The notes under the pieces are model-generated. The model was not told where the DNA came from. It saw only the letters and a program-made list of their open reading frames with translations, and did not search any database. Both the position numbers and the translations under genes were made by a program. DNA of 64,000 bases from Blastobasis lacticolella (Eukaryota > Arthropoda > Insecta > Lepidoptera > Blastobasidae): assembly GCA_905147135.1 (NCBI GenBank), contig LR990056.1, positions 16,936,001 to 17,000,000 of the forward strand, written 5' to 3'. Positions 1 through 9,960 of this stretch are shown piece by piece (within the stretch, counting starts at the first letter, position 1; every line of letters starts with the position of its first letter).

Positions 1-302
1 CCTGTTAACAGAGTCGCGGAAGTCAGACGACAGACGCTCTACTGTAATTTTACCTGTTTTGCCAAATCCTGCCGTTATTTACCGCAGTGCGCTCAACAGG
101 TTCTCAATCTTCAGCTGCGAAGGAATTATTTTCTTTGTTATCTTGATATTTATCAAGATATACCCTTGGTTTCACGATAGCTAAGATAGCAGGGTCGTGG
201 AGGTGATGGCAGTCGCTCCATTGTAATTACCTGATCTGCCAAATGTATAATGGTTAAGGCGGACCTGGGTCCTCGAACGCGAGAGCATAACCGGGACCGC
301 CA
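1..302 (+). repeat. SINE-1 body fragments (two partial copies)
   Basis: Two decayed pieces of the SINE-1 body. The first runs off the window start and holds the 'cctgttaacag...tcgcgga' and 'gccaaatcctg' blocks. The second (about 190-302) holds 'ggcagtcgctcc', 'acctgatctgccaaat' and 'aaggcggacc...gagagcataaccgggac'. Both are in plus orientation and lack the tRNA-like head. They lie immediately upstream of the first recognisable host exon, so they are probably intronic. Confidence 0.75.
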
Positions 303-386
303 AGTTGATTTTTTTTATTTATCAAAATAATTATCAATGATATTTATCAATTCGAGCCCTGTTGAAAACTGTGTTTGTATACGCAG

Positions 387-523
387 CCACCAGCGCCTAC
401 GCCCAAGGTGCGGAAGCCGGGCATGCCGCCGCCGCCGACCGCCAAGCTGGTCGCCGACCCGGTGATCGAGATCGTCGAACCGAACGACATTGAGGCTTTG
501 GTGCCATACCATCCTTGCGCTTA
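387..523 (+). CDS. Unidentified host gene, internal exon A (proline-rich then acidic segment)
   Basis: An open segment of 45 codons plus two bases, preceded by a pyrimidine-poor but usable acceptor (tatacgcag) and followed exactly by a consensus GTGAGT donor. Codon third positions are strongly G/C, unlike the AT-rich surroundings. The peptide begins PPAPTPKVRKPGMPPPPTAK and ends IEALVPYHPCA: a proline-rich linker running into an acidic stretch with VIEIVEPND. It ends in phase 2 (bases TA), and the next exon supplies the C to complete a tyrosine codon. I do not recognise the family. Upstream exons, including the start codon, must lie before the window. The exon reading is an inference from splice sites, phase and codon bias; cDNA would settle it. 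Confidence 0.7.
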
Positions 524-744
524 GTGAGTATTCCAAGCGATGTTTTTATCGGGTGGTAGGATATCAACCCTAAGGAATCCAACTGGGTGAGTACAACCAC
601 CACATCTACGTACATGACCGCTAGCTTAGAAGGCGTAGCAGACCAGCTGCTGGTCTACTAGGCTATCAGCCTATCTGCTCTGGGCTTAAGATGACGATCG
701 ATGATGATCGTAATTACCGTTGGTTGAGCACAAAATCCAGCCAT

Positions 745-1040
745 AGTCTATATGTATTCTCTAACCATGTTATCGACTTTTTGAGTTACACATACGTACA
801 TTAGTTGATCATTAACCATTGCTCTTGCGATGAGGGAAAACATCGTGAGGAAATATGTACATTCAGGCGGCTGAATGTGTAACAATGAGCAAATCTGGTT
901 ATGTTCCCCTGTTAATTGGGTCACGGAGGTCAGGTGGCAGTCGCTCCACTGTAATTAGCTGATCTGCCAAATCCTGGATCTTGGTCAATGTGGACCCCGG
1001 GCCCTTGCGCGCGAAAACACAACCAGGATATTGATTATAT
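745..1040 (+). repeat. SINE-1 copy inside the intron between exons A and B
   Basis: Contains the ordered SINE-1 blocks: 'gagttacacatacgtacattagttgat', 'gctcttgcgatgagggaaaacatcgtgagg', 'ctgaatgtgtaa', 'ttcccctgttaat', 'cagtcgctccactgtaatt' and 'ggaccccgggcccttgcgcgcg'. The tRNA-like head is too decayed to see. The element ends about 50 bases before the acceptor of exon B. Confidence 0.8.
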
Positions 1041-1089
1041 TGATGCTAAGATGGTTATTGTTCTCTAACCGTAAACATGATTCTTCCAG

Positions 1090-1228
1090 CTGTGTGGAGG
1101 ACTACATAGTGAACCTGGTCTACGAGATACCAGCGATACCCGCAGACAACGAATACGTGCAAAGCATTTTCCACCTTGAGGAGCCGAACACAAAGTTCGG
1201 AATCTACACTCTCACCATACCTGCGTTA
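1090..1228 (+). CDS. Unidentified host gene, internal exon B
   Basis: Acceptor 'ttcttccag' is followed by a C that completes the split codon of exon A, then 46 codons beginning CVEDYIVNLVYEIPAIPADN and ending KFGIYTLTIPAL. The alternating hydrophobic/polar pattern suggests beta strands. Codon use is G/C-rich in third positions until the leucine at the end, after which the sequence collapses into AT-rich non-coding DNA. The donor I propose (GTACCT) is weak; it is chosen because composition changes there and because it leaves phase 0, which matches exon C. No recognised domain. Placing the end a few codons either way is possible. Confidence 0.65.
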
Positions 1229-1367
1229 GTACCTTCTTTTTATTATATATATACCAGTCAACTATCTTTCCTTGGTGTTATCTTTTCGTATACATAGAGT
1301 TTACTGAAAACTATGCGCTCCTGGCTCATAAATCTTTGAATTTCTTGTTATATTATTTAAACTTATA

Positions 1368-1556
1368 AATTACAATATTTGACTTTTTTTTTAATTGGCG
1401 GGAATAGCGTGTAAAATTATTTTTTATTATTTTCGTTCGACAAATTATCAAGTTAGTCGTGAATTACAATATTTGTTTTTTTTTTTAAATTGGCGGGAAT
1501 AGCGTGTAAAATTGTTTTTTATTATTTTCGTTCGACAAATTATCAAGTTCGTCGCC
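1368..1556 (+). repeat. Two-copy tandem duplication (period about 94 bp)
   Basis: Two near-identical copies in direct orientation, each carrying the poly-T run, 'ggcgggaatagcgtgtaaaa', 'ttattattttcgttcgac' and 'aaattatcaagtt'. The copies differ by only a few bases and by poly-T length. The duplication lies in the inferred intron between exons B and C of the unidentified gene. No transposon ends are visible. Confidence 0.9.
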
Positions 1557-1599
1557 CGTATTCCGTAGCAAAAATGGAATTAATGCGAAATGATTTTAG

Positions 1600-1701
1600 A
1601 GCGATGATTTTAAAAGTTCACTGTCTCCACAAGACTGCACTGCTCGTCTACCAAATGCTTTTTGGAAGGAAGCACCTGATTTGAGCACCGATTCCAAATA
1701 A
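1600..1701 (+). CDS. Unidentified host gene, terminal exon C
   Basis: Acceptor 'gattttag' is followed in phase 0 by 33 codons, beginning SDDFKSSLSPQDC and ending DLSTDSK, then TAA. This frame differs from the longer AT-rich open frame through the same DNA. It is preferred because it continues exon B in phase and ends cleanly. An AATAAA signal overlaps the stop (1700-1705) and another lies at 1881-1886. The C-terminal sequence with exons A and B totals about 125 residues, with no family I can name. The short 3' UTR implied by the first signal is unusual, so the second may be the one used. Confidence 0.55.
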   Translation, partial: SDDFKSSLSPQDCTARLPNAFWKEAPDLSTDSK

Positions 1702-2461
1702 TAAAGGTCCTATTATTTTACAAGATTTTGAGTTATTCTTTTTTATTTTATTTTTTACAGAAAACGTCATCCATATCGTAGTGGCAAGAAAGATTAAGAA
1801 TGTGTGTGTACCTACTGTTAATTAATTTTACTTATTTTGTTATCTTAATTATTTACATAGTTTTGCTAACTTTATTTTATAATAAAGAGCCGTGAATATA
1901 TGTTTGTATGTATGTTTGCATGAATTTACAATCAGGTATTCACCTAACTTGTAGAAATATTGAAATCGCACGAAATCTGAATCAGTCTCGCTTGGTTTTA
2001 ATATGCTTAGGCACTTAATGGAGATGTAAATTATCGATGATGGATGAATGTTTATTAATTTTGTGTGAACTTATCATTATCACCACTCTATGCGTCTTCT
2101 TAAAAGCTTAAACTCATACGAACAAAAGCTTTTCAAATGCGTACTTATCCACGATTTCACATCTCCAGTATTTTGCCCAGTTATGGTTATTAGAAATATA
2201 TCGACTGCCAAACATGATGTAGATTGCTTTATTTCTGAGTTGTTTTATGCGTATTATTTGGTATGTTAGTTTATTTATAATATATTACTTACGATCATTG
2301 TGAAGCTGACTTTGTAATTCATATCCCTTTACCCCTATTTTAAATAAACTTAAAAATGGTGGAAGTCTATGGTTGGTTGTATTTTTCTGCTGCTGGAGCT
2401 GTCACCAAAGTACCTACTTCAGGTAAGGAGTAAGTAGTAGGTATACCATGCCTAAACTGAC
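1702..2461. other. AT-rich intergenic stretch
   Basis: Apart from a downstream AATAAA at 1881-1886 I see no coding exon, RNA gene or repeat end here. Short poly-T and poly-A runs and a TATG-rich patch near 1905 are the only texture. Confidence 0.6.
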
Positions 2462-3145
2462 ATTGTGATTGTCTTGGGGTTGAGTTATCTAAAAATCTCA
2501 ACTTCGGCCAGTACATCGAATCCAAGGCAAAGACTGCAGCTTAAAAACGTGGCGTCCTCTCGAAGGTTAGGCGGTACTTCACTTCAAAGCAGTTGCTTCA
2601 GTTATATCAAGCACAAGTCCGATCCTGCATGGAGTACCTACTGCTGTCACCTCTGGGATGGATCGGCTAATATCAACTGGCGGCTTTGGAGTCGGTGGAA
2701 AAACGTGCAAAGAAGATTATTTGTAACTCGCAGTTGATTGAAGCTAGGCTGCAGAGCCTCGACCATTGGCGTAAGGTTGCGCGTCTGTCGGTTTTCTACA
2801 CCTTGATTACCTTTCGGAGAGTGTGCGAAGCAGCTGCACAACCTCATTCCGCCGACCCCTTTCCACCATCGGGGACGCGGTCCGGGCGAGCGCTTCATCC
2901 TTATGTTGTGGATATTCCAGCTATCCGCACAAGCCGCTTTGGCTCGACTTTTATAATGCGTACGGCTAAGGAGTGGAACGCGTTGCCTGCGAGTGTGTTT
3001 CCTGATCAATATAATCTGGATTCCTTCAAGGCTAGAGTGAATAGGCTGTTCCAAGACGAGCATGCTCTATCTTCGGCCGCATCATCACTTACCAACAGGT
3101 GAGATGATGGTCAAATGCCTGTATAAAAATATCGATAAAGGGGTA
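2462..3145 (+). pseudogene. LINE family A: C-terminal fragment of reverse-transcriptase ORF, frameshifted
   Basis: Two overlapping frames (2465-2737 and 2686-3102) together give the C-terminal tail of a non-LTR retrotransposon ORF2. Visible motifs include 'ESVEKRAKKIICNSQLIEA', 'SLDHWRKVARLSVFYTL', 'HPYVVDI' and 'RTAKEWNALPASVFPDQYNL', followed by 'FKARVNRLF'. This KxWNxLPxxVFPxxYN...FKxxVNxL pattern is the usual end of moth jockey/CR1-like ORF2 proteins. The two frames meet near codons for SAN/YQLAAL, so at least one indel has disabled it. Only the 3' end is present: classic 5' truncation by target-primed reverse transcription. The tail 'ggtgagatgatggtcaaatgcctg' recurs in the family A tails elsewhere in the window. 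Confidence 0.85.
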
Positions 3146-4411
3146 TGGTTTAATAAAAATGGGTATCTTTAAAATCTGGATGTGAACAGAGCTAGTAGAC
3201 CTGATGGTATTCCAGCAATAGTCCTGCGTGGATAAGACCTTGAGCTGTAGGGCTCTCTCTCTCTTCGAGGCTGGTAAGTCTTGGAAGCCTGCTAATGAGG
3301 ATGCTGTTGGGGCACCCCTGCCACTGTAGCGCCTCGAAAATGATGGCGGATGCACGAATTGATTGCTTCTAAGCAATAATTCGCAAATGATCCGCGTCTC
3401 TGTTGAGCCGAGTGCGAAGGAGCGCTAACTCTGAACGGAGCGGTTTCAGTGTCCCCTAATGGAACACTGAAACAATGCCCATAACTCCAAACTAGGGACA
3501 GACCCCTTATTTTTAATGTAGAACAGAATAACTAAACTGTGTGCATTTGTTACTAATATTAGATGATATAAGTATTATTTTTTGTTCTCCAGATAGTAAC
3601 AAACTATGGACCATGGTCTGAAATAAATGTTTAATTATTTTATTAAATGTGTAGCCTGTGCCCCTTTCGGTCACCTCATCATAGAGCGTGCACTTTACTC
3701 TTGGCTCACCTTGAAAGTAGGATCTCCTAGGCACCACCAGTGTGGAATCCCCCGGGAGTTCGTTGTCCATTTTCCCTAACAAAAGGTATACACGCATTAT
3801 TGGACATTATGCCCTTTCCTTTTAAAGAAGTTTTTTTCCTCATTTATGTGATGCCACACCACACCACATTCAGGAGTGAGGTTATTGAGAAGCATCACGA
3901 AAGCCTTGTGACTCTTTATCTTTTCCATTATTATTATACTACGCAGCTGTGCTACGCAGTGACGAACGAGCAGACAGCTGATGGTAACCTGATGGTAAGC
4001 GGTAACTTCGTCCTTAACATATACGATTCGTACATTTATGCATAACCACGCAAGTACTTTGTCACTGTGAAGACTAAGATGAAATGCCTCATGCCTGTAA
4101 TGAGGAGTTTTCCAGTAGGTATTGATAGTTGGTTTCAAAAAGCATAAACAGATGGCGCTCCTACAATTTTGGTAATATATTTTAAATCTGTATGATGGTG
4201 GCAGTGATTTCATGCAGCTAACTAATACTAAACTTAAAAATAAAATGTTTATTAATATAAACATAACTGTTAAAGGTTGAACGAAATGTAAATATAAATA
4301 TTTATAGACGTTGGCACTATGTTCCATTATTGTTACAACCTCTAAAATGGTTGAAAACAATTGACAAATATAATATTATTCAATACAACGTACCCAGTGT
4401 TCATATCCTGG
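3146..4411. other. No gene recognised
   Basis: Long open frames here (for example 3797-4360 on the minus strand) are AT-rich, have no family motif and look like chance. A short phrase near 3970-4010 resembles the 'gatggtaagcggt' end of LINE tails but is too short to assign. Confidence 0.55.
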
Positions 4412-4534
4412 GGCCTTACCATGAACTCTTATAACAGGACCTAAACAGAACTTCCCTGCTTAGAACATACGCTTGTCTCGTTCAAACCGAAAGCAATTCT
4501 GTTTAGGTCCTGCTATAAGAGTTCATGGTAAGCC
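4412..4534. repeat. Near-perfect 123-bp hairpin (foldback element)
   Basis: The left arm (39 bases, from 'ggccttaccatgaactc') and the right arm (38 bases) are reverse complements with only one mismatch and one single-base indel. They surround a 46-base loop. There is no coding potential. It could be a tiny foldback MITE or a long-stem RNA hairpin. No second copy is present in the window. Confidence 0.9.
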
Positions 4535-4799
4535 CTCTGTTTGCTAAGAACCTATTTCAAGCGATTATCAATTACCAAAATTGTCGGGGCGCCATCTAGT
4601 GAGTGGTTAGGAATGTTTAAGATACCTATTGGAAAACTGCTCATTGCGCTGTAATCTCCAAGGATATCGGACTTTCTGGAGTAAACGATCAATAAAAATA
4701 AAATAAAACATTCAATATGCTTTGCAGAAATTAATGGGACTCGACTTCCAGGTTTTCTGTATATGGAAATCTGGCGCAAAAATGGCGGATGTATTAAAT

Positions 4800-5220
4800 T
4801 CCTGTAAGAACGAGCTTCTTCAGCTTAGGCGCCATCTCCACGAGCGAGAGAATCGCGGCGATATTATCGTCGTGCCACGTATTTCAATTATTTCAAATGT
4901 ACGCGTCTCCACACGGCGATGTTATCGCGGCGATGCGACGAGTGGCAATGTGCGCGTAACGTCGACGTATCGCCGCGGTATCGTCGCGACTGGTGGCGCG
5001 GCCGCCGCGCGCTCGCCGCTGAACGTGGCGCTCTCGCAGCGAGCGCGCGGCGGGCGCGCGCGTGGCAACACTGGCGCTGTGAAACGTAGCTTAACTATTG
5101 CACAAAATGCCTCGTCGCGATAACACGGCGATTCCGTTACGAGTCGTCGCGGGCACGCGGCGATTCCGTTACCAGTCGTGACGATACGGGCGCCTTAATG
5201 CAAACGACTACGTCATAATT
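4800..5220 (+). promoter_or_regulatory. CpG-rich leader, probable LINE 5' UTR
   Basis: A sharply G+C- and CpG-rich island in an AT-rich region, built from variations of 'cggcgat', 'tcgtcgcg' and 'gcgcgcg'. It includes a 32-bp direct duplication starting at 5126 and 5158 ('cggcgattccgttac'). It ends where the LINE ORF1 remnant begins, so the simplest reading is the element's internal promoter/5' UTR. An unrelated CpG island is the alternative. Confidence 0.5.
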
Positions 5221-5806
5221 ATGAGTGATATGAATGATAGTGACCCATATGCATGTTTATCGAGTCTGTTTTTATGGTTGTCTGCTACTAAAACTCCGAA
5301 CATTATTGTCTGTGAAGTCCCTAGAAATCCGTATTTAAAGGAGAGCAAACTAAATTACGAGATAAAGTTATTATGTAGTAAGTTTTCCAAATGTTTGTTT
5401 CTGGGTCTAAATTTCAATGAGAAATTGCCTATTACCACGTAAATTTTATTCAACTTTTGTTTCTAGATGTTTACTGAAAGAAATGTTACACATTGACTAT
5501 AAGACCCGATACGATGTATATGTAACTTTGCAGGTACAGAATTTGCATAAGACAACATTTCATTCAACATTTCGAACTTGTACGTCCAACGATGAAAATA
5601 CCCAAACCAACTGTAGACCTCTTTCGGCAAGAATTCGTAACAGTATAAAGTGTAGCACACAAACAGACACTCTACCTATTATAAATAGTAATGCCCCTAG
5701 CCCAAAAATTGTATCCATAAATAATTCGCCTAGCAGACCTATACACACCACCACGGAATTACATAGATCACATAACAAAACATTTTTTCGTGCACAACAG
5801 CATTAA
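5221..5806 (+). pseudogene. LINE ORF1 remnant, frameshifted
   Basis: Two open frames, 5221-5442 and 5417-5806, overlap in different frames and read as one protein broken near 5415-5460. The first contains 'LSSLFLWLSATKTPNIIVCE' followed by 'VPRNPYLKESKLNYEIKLL'; this pattern resembles the C-terminal half of the SGNH/esterase-like ORF1 of CR1/L2-type LINEs. The second contains 'LHIDYKTRYDVYVTLQVQNL' and a Thr/Ser/Asn-rich tail. It ends at a stop lying inside the open frame of ORF2. The esterase assignment is an inference from pattern; a profile search would decide. Confidence 0.55.
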
Positions 5807-6845
5807 CATACTACATCAAAATGTAAACGGTTTGCTTAACAAACTAGATTTACTTATTCAAAGTTTAGACGAATTAGACGCTAACGGAAAACATGTAGAT
5901 GTGGTGTGTATAACAGAGCACAATATGTTATACGACGACTGCAAACTGCTTAAATTACCTAACTTCGTCATGGCGAACTGCTTTTCACGAGGTAGCAGAA
6001 GCGGTGGAGCTTGTATTCTGGTCAGAAATCAAATTAAATATAAAACTATTGACATTATTTCCAATTTCAGTTTACCAAACATTATTGAATGCTGTGCAAT
6101 AAAATTACTTGATCATAATTTAATAATAATCAGCCTATATAGAGTACCAAAGAACTTTGACCAATCTAAACATTTTGACATATTTTTTAAAAATCTACAT
6201 CAAATTTTGACATTGTATGCTTATAATAATAAAATTATTCTATGTGGTGACTTTAATATAAATATTTTAAATAAATTTAATCGTTCCTCTGATTTTGCGC
6301 ATGTCATTTCAGCCTACAATCTAAAATTTGCAATTAGAGAGCCCACAAGATTGGAAAGTGGTACATGTATAGACAATATAATCCATAATATTAAAGGCAG
6401 CAAAGGTGAGGTGCTGGAATTCGGTATTTCGGACCATACTGCTCAGTTAGTATGCTGCCCTGTAAAAAAATACTGCACTATAACTAGCTGGTATACACAG
6501 AAAAGAGATTATTCTGAAGAAAACTTAAAGAATTTTGCTGAATGTCTCGAACAATTAACCTTTTCTGAAATATATTCAAGCAATAATGCCAATGATTCTT
6601 TCAACAACTTTTATGATATATTTTTATCATTCTACGATATATGCTTTCCAACAATCAGAATAAAACATACTGTAAAAAGACGCCCAAAATGGTTATCTAA
6701 AGGGATAAAATTATGTGCAAGACGCAAGCGTGATCTCTTGTGGAAATACAGATTTACAAAAAACAAAAGAGACAAAAAAACATTTAAAAAATATTCTAGT
6801 AGGCTTAATAAAATTATAAAGTTAACACAAAGATCCACGCCATAG
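5721..6845 (+). pseudogene. LINE ORF2, endonuclease domain only (3'-truncated)
   Basis: The open frame runs uninterrupted from 5721, overlapping the end of ORF1. There is no ATG near its start; the first strong homology begins at 'SINILHQNVNGL'. The order and key residues are those of an apurinic-like endonuclease (exonuclease-endonuclease-phosphatase fold): Asn in LHQNVNGL, Glu in VCITEHN, Asp and Asn in ILCGDFNIN, and the SDH triad in GISDHTAQ. The following linker 'PKWLSKGIKLCARRKRDLLW' normally precedes the reverse transcriptase. The frame ends at a stop in 'KIIKLTQRSTP' and no RT motif follows. The element is therefore 3'-truncated, the opposite of what target-primed reverse transcription usually leaves. 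A later deletion or a composite insertion would explain it. Confidence 0.85.
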
Positions 6846-7609
6846 CCGTAAGAACAAAAATATAAATATGGCCTTATAACGATATATGCTATGCATATGC
6901 TCGTTGTGGGAGTCATATATAAAGAATTTAGTTCATTATCGGGGATAGTTTTCTTAAATTTTGTTGTTTTTGGCCTGGATGTAGTGGTGCTAGCGTCAGT
7001 ATAATACTCATTAAAAGATTGCGCTATGGCGGTTGGATCACGGATAGTGCAGCCGTTTGATTTGATTTGGGTTACTGTATTTATTCTTAATTTTGAAAAG
7101 AGTATTTAAAAGATCGGATAGTTAATTTTAAAGATCGTTCACAATAACATGTCCCTTGCAAAGGACCAATATCTAATCCTTGCCATAATGTGATCATAAT
7201 TACTTCCCAAGCCCATCTGGACCAATCTGAACAAGATTGTGTTCAAGTGTATTCGATTTTCCATACCAGCTTCAGACATTATGCCTTTAGTAGGCGTAAT
7301 AATAATTTACTGTTTATTCACTTTTTTTAATTCATCGTCACCTGATTATATCATCAGACCCTGAGAATAACCTTTCCCTGACCTGGGGTTTGACCCACTT
7401 CCCGGTAATCAATTGAATTGAAAATATCATACACATGTAAATTGATGAAAATGCAATATTATGGTATTAGTCAGTTGATCTGATTATGGAAAAGAAAGAT
7501 GGTCAGCGATTTTTTTATATTAGACTAGACAAGCATTTCCGACTAGAAACTATTAAGGTGGCCATGACGGTTTCTTATTCTGTTAAAAACTCACGTGGTG
7601 ACTGAAACT
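6846..7609. other. No gene recognised
   Basis: I searched here for the missing reverse-transcriptase half of the adjoining LINE and saw no RT motif in any frame. Composition is AT-rich with no obvious repeat ends. Confidence 0.55.
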
Positions 7610-7745
7610 GTCCAACTAGTCCTAGGGTCTCTAGCGGAAGACCTTGGTCAACCTCGCTTCATCATCGGCTTAAGAACTCGTAGAAGTGCTGAAGTTCGAC
7701 TAGCCTCAAAGTCTGATATGGTCACCCATTAGTTCGAGAACTCGC
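7610..7745 (+). repeat. Dispersed repeat G, copy 1
   Basis: Shares the ordered blocks 'gaccttggtcaacctcgct', 'ccgactagc(a/c)tcaaa' and 'atggtcac/acggtcac' with the sequence at 33885-34035. Two copies of unknown class; neither shows terminal repeats. Confidence 0.55.
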
Positions 7746-8876
7746 ACTCTGCGTGCGTTGCTTGTATGTTATTAAGTAATCTTAGTTACGTACAAGTACT
7801 TTTATTTTATTATTAATAATATTGTTTAATTAAATAATATTCAATTTAAGTCGACACTACAACGAATTCTCGCGTTAACAATCGCGACCGAGTACTGCTT
7901 GAGAACTGCGTGAGAAATAGTGAGAATGCTGTAAACGTAACGTCAATGTGTGCGTGACGGAAATGGCGCATTGTTTCCAGTGGACCTTCTGTATGGGCCG
8001 TTCTTTATCTTGTGCTGACATTCTGATTTGTTTGAATTTTCTCAGCATTATTACATACCTACCACTTAAAGCCCTCACTTTCGGCGGTTTACTAATTTCC
8101 GCACATAACATAAAAATGCACTTTTGAAAAATTAACTGTTTGAAATAATTTTGTTGTTGCGTCATCGACAGACTACGCCATCTATTGCAAGCTTCTTGAA
8201 TTAAAATGATATTTAGGTTTGATTGTAGTTTATCTGTCATATTGTAGATGGTGTAGCATTAGTAGTTTTACTCTAGCAACACTGACACACGTAGATTGGG
8301 GCTTCCAACATATAAATTACCCAATTTTGTAGGGATATTGAATAAGTTTTGCTCCAATTCTGTATCGACTGCGGTGCAGTTCAGGTGGCTTTGTGGGACG
8401 TGGTCTGACTATGCTTGTCGTCGCCGTTGTCGACGTGAGACGATAGTTACAAGCAGCCAATAATGTCATTGTAAGAATTGGCCGTATCGAGAACCGGTTC
8501 CGTTTCGTTTAGGTACGATACCAGCCAGAAATGTTTCTGCAAGAGTGTAAGTAGGTCATATCAGCAAGAACCCGGTATGGCTTCGCCCTCATTGGTGGTT
8601 CTGTCATCTGTACTTGTATTTTCAGCAACCGAGCCCAGCGGATGTCACGGGTCATCTCTCTCAAACAGCTGATTTGCTTCGGATACCGTATCAGACGTAG
8701 TTGTTGATTTTAAGGAGCACCACATCTCGTCTTGTACTGATTTGCCCTATCTCCAGCCCAGCCCAGCTCCAGCCAGTAGATGCAAAAGGGAGTATAGGGT
8801 TATCGCAGTTAGAGTGGAACTGAAATGATTTGGAGCCAACAAGAATACCAGTCATCAGTATGAAGGAGGATAGGTC
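7746..8876. other. No gene recognised
   Basis: The 121-codon minus-strand frame at 7875-8240 has no family motif. Phrases such as 'ctacgccatctattgcaag' are common in lepidopteran interspersed repeats, so this is probably old transposon DNA. Confidence 0.5.
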
Positions 8877-9277
8877 ATGGGCGTAGCGAGCCCCCCTTTC
8901 AGGAGGTTAACCCCCCCCCCCCCTTAAATCATTTCACATCAACTGCGCGGCGTGATCCATCGGGATTTTATCAGCAAAAACTCAAAAATGTTACATGCCC
9001 GCTCTGTAAGTAATCGATTCAGATTTTGTTGTGTAACATTTATCATGTTCACTCTGGGTCTTTTGAGCCAGAATTAGAAAAATTCGAAGCTCGCTACGCA
9101 CGCTCATTTTCTTTTTTAAGTTACTTTTTATTTATTACGAAAACCCTAAGTATCTTGATATGAATCTAGTAACTTGTGTTACCGATTTCCCCGTCTTTTG
9201 ATGAGAGGGCCCCCCCTCCTCTTGGGGGGGTTAAAATCGAACCCCACCGAAACCAAAACCTGGCATCGCCCGTGGGA
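8877..9277. mobile_element. Possible short terminal-inverted-repeat element with homopolymer edges
   Basis: The left edge 'catgggcgtagcgagccccc' and the complement of the right edge ('cccacgggcgatgccagg') match imperfectly over about 14 bases. Just inside each end lies a C/G homopolymer tract (poly-C near 8911-8924; a G run near 9222). Size and layout fit a non-autonomous DNA transposon. No second copy in the window. Confidence 0.4.
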
Positions 9278-9369
9278 TAGATACTAGACTTGGTGAGTAG
9301 TATATGTATAAAAGAAGAAGGACTGCTGTGATTAAGTGCTGTGCTTTGTTTGATCTTCGTAATTTGTTG

Positions 9370-9960
9370 TCTTTCGATGTCCAACCATAATTAGAATCTT
9401 ACTTTCGCAGCAGCGTATCCATAATTTTCGGCTATTCTTCTTATGTTGCCCATCGATGTCCTGTTGACATCCGCCAACACCAACAGTTTTTCTTCAATTC
9501 TTGTCTTTCTGCTATTCTTCTTAATTTTCTTTCGATGTCCTGTCGGGCTCGTAACCTTTAACCGCACTTATTTTGACATCCCAGGATCTCTTATCTCGTC
9601 GCAGCACAATACGCGTAACTTTTAACATTTCTGTCTCAAAATGTGTAGGTAGGTACCTACACGGAATTTTCAGCTGTTCTTCACGTTGTCTCGCGATTCC
9701 GCACGTTGCATATCCATAACATTTAGCCATTCTTCTAATGTCGTCCCTGAGCCGGTGTCCTGCCGTGAGCAGCATACGCATAAACTTAGAGCTATTCCTT
9801 ACGTTGTTCCAGTATTATGACAAAATCGACACTTAGCGACTGTTAGCTATTCTTCTTATTTGTTTGTCGATGTCACATAGCCGTGAGTTATTCATCATAA
9901 TCATCATAATCTCATCTTATGTTGTCCCTCGATATCCAGTCCAAGGTAGCTTATCCGAAA
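9370..9960 (+). repeat. Degenerate ~60-80 bp tandem repeat
   Basis: Two phrases alternate along the stretch: 'gctattcttcttatgttg' and 'tcgatgtcctg', joined by 'cagca...tacgcataact'. Starts of the second phrase are spaced about 80, 79, 158, 58, 119 and 62 bases, so early units are near 79 bp and later ones are shortened. Units are diverged. It sits about 0.6 kb upstream of the PP1 start codon. Confidence 0.65.

Noticed and set aside
1031..1297. Single-exon 88-residue gene starting at 1031
   Set aside because: Only the middle (1090-1228) has coding composition; the start lies in SINE-1 and the end in AT-rich DNA. Interpreted as an internal exon instead.
3797..4360. 187-codon open frame on the minus strand
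   Set aside because: AT-rich, no family motif, no splice or promoter support, and it includes likely repeat-derived sequence. Chance ORF.
7875..8240. 121-codon open frame on the minus strand
   Set aside because: No recognisable domain; contains phrases common in moth interspersed repeats ('cgccatctattgcaag').
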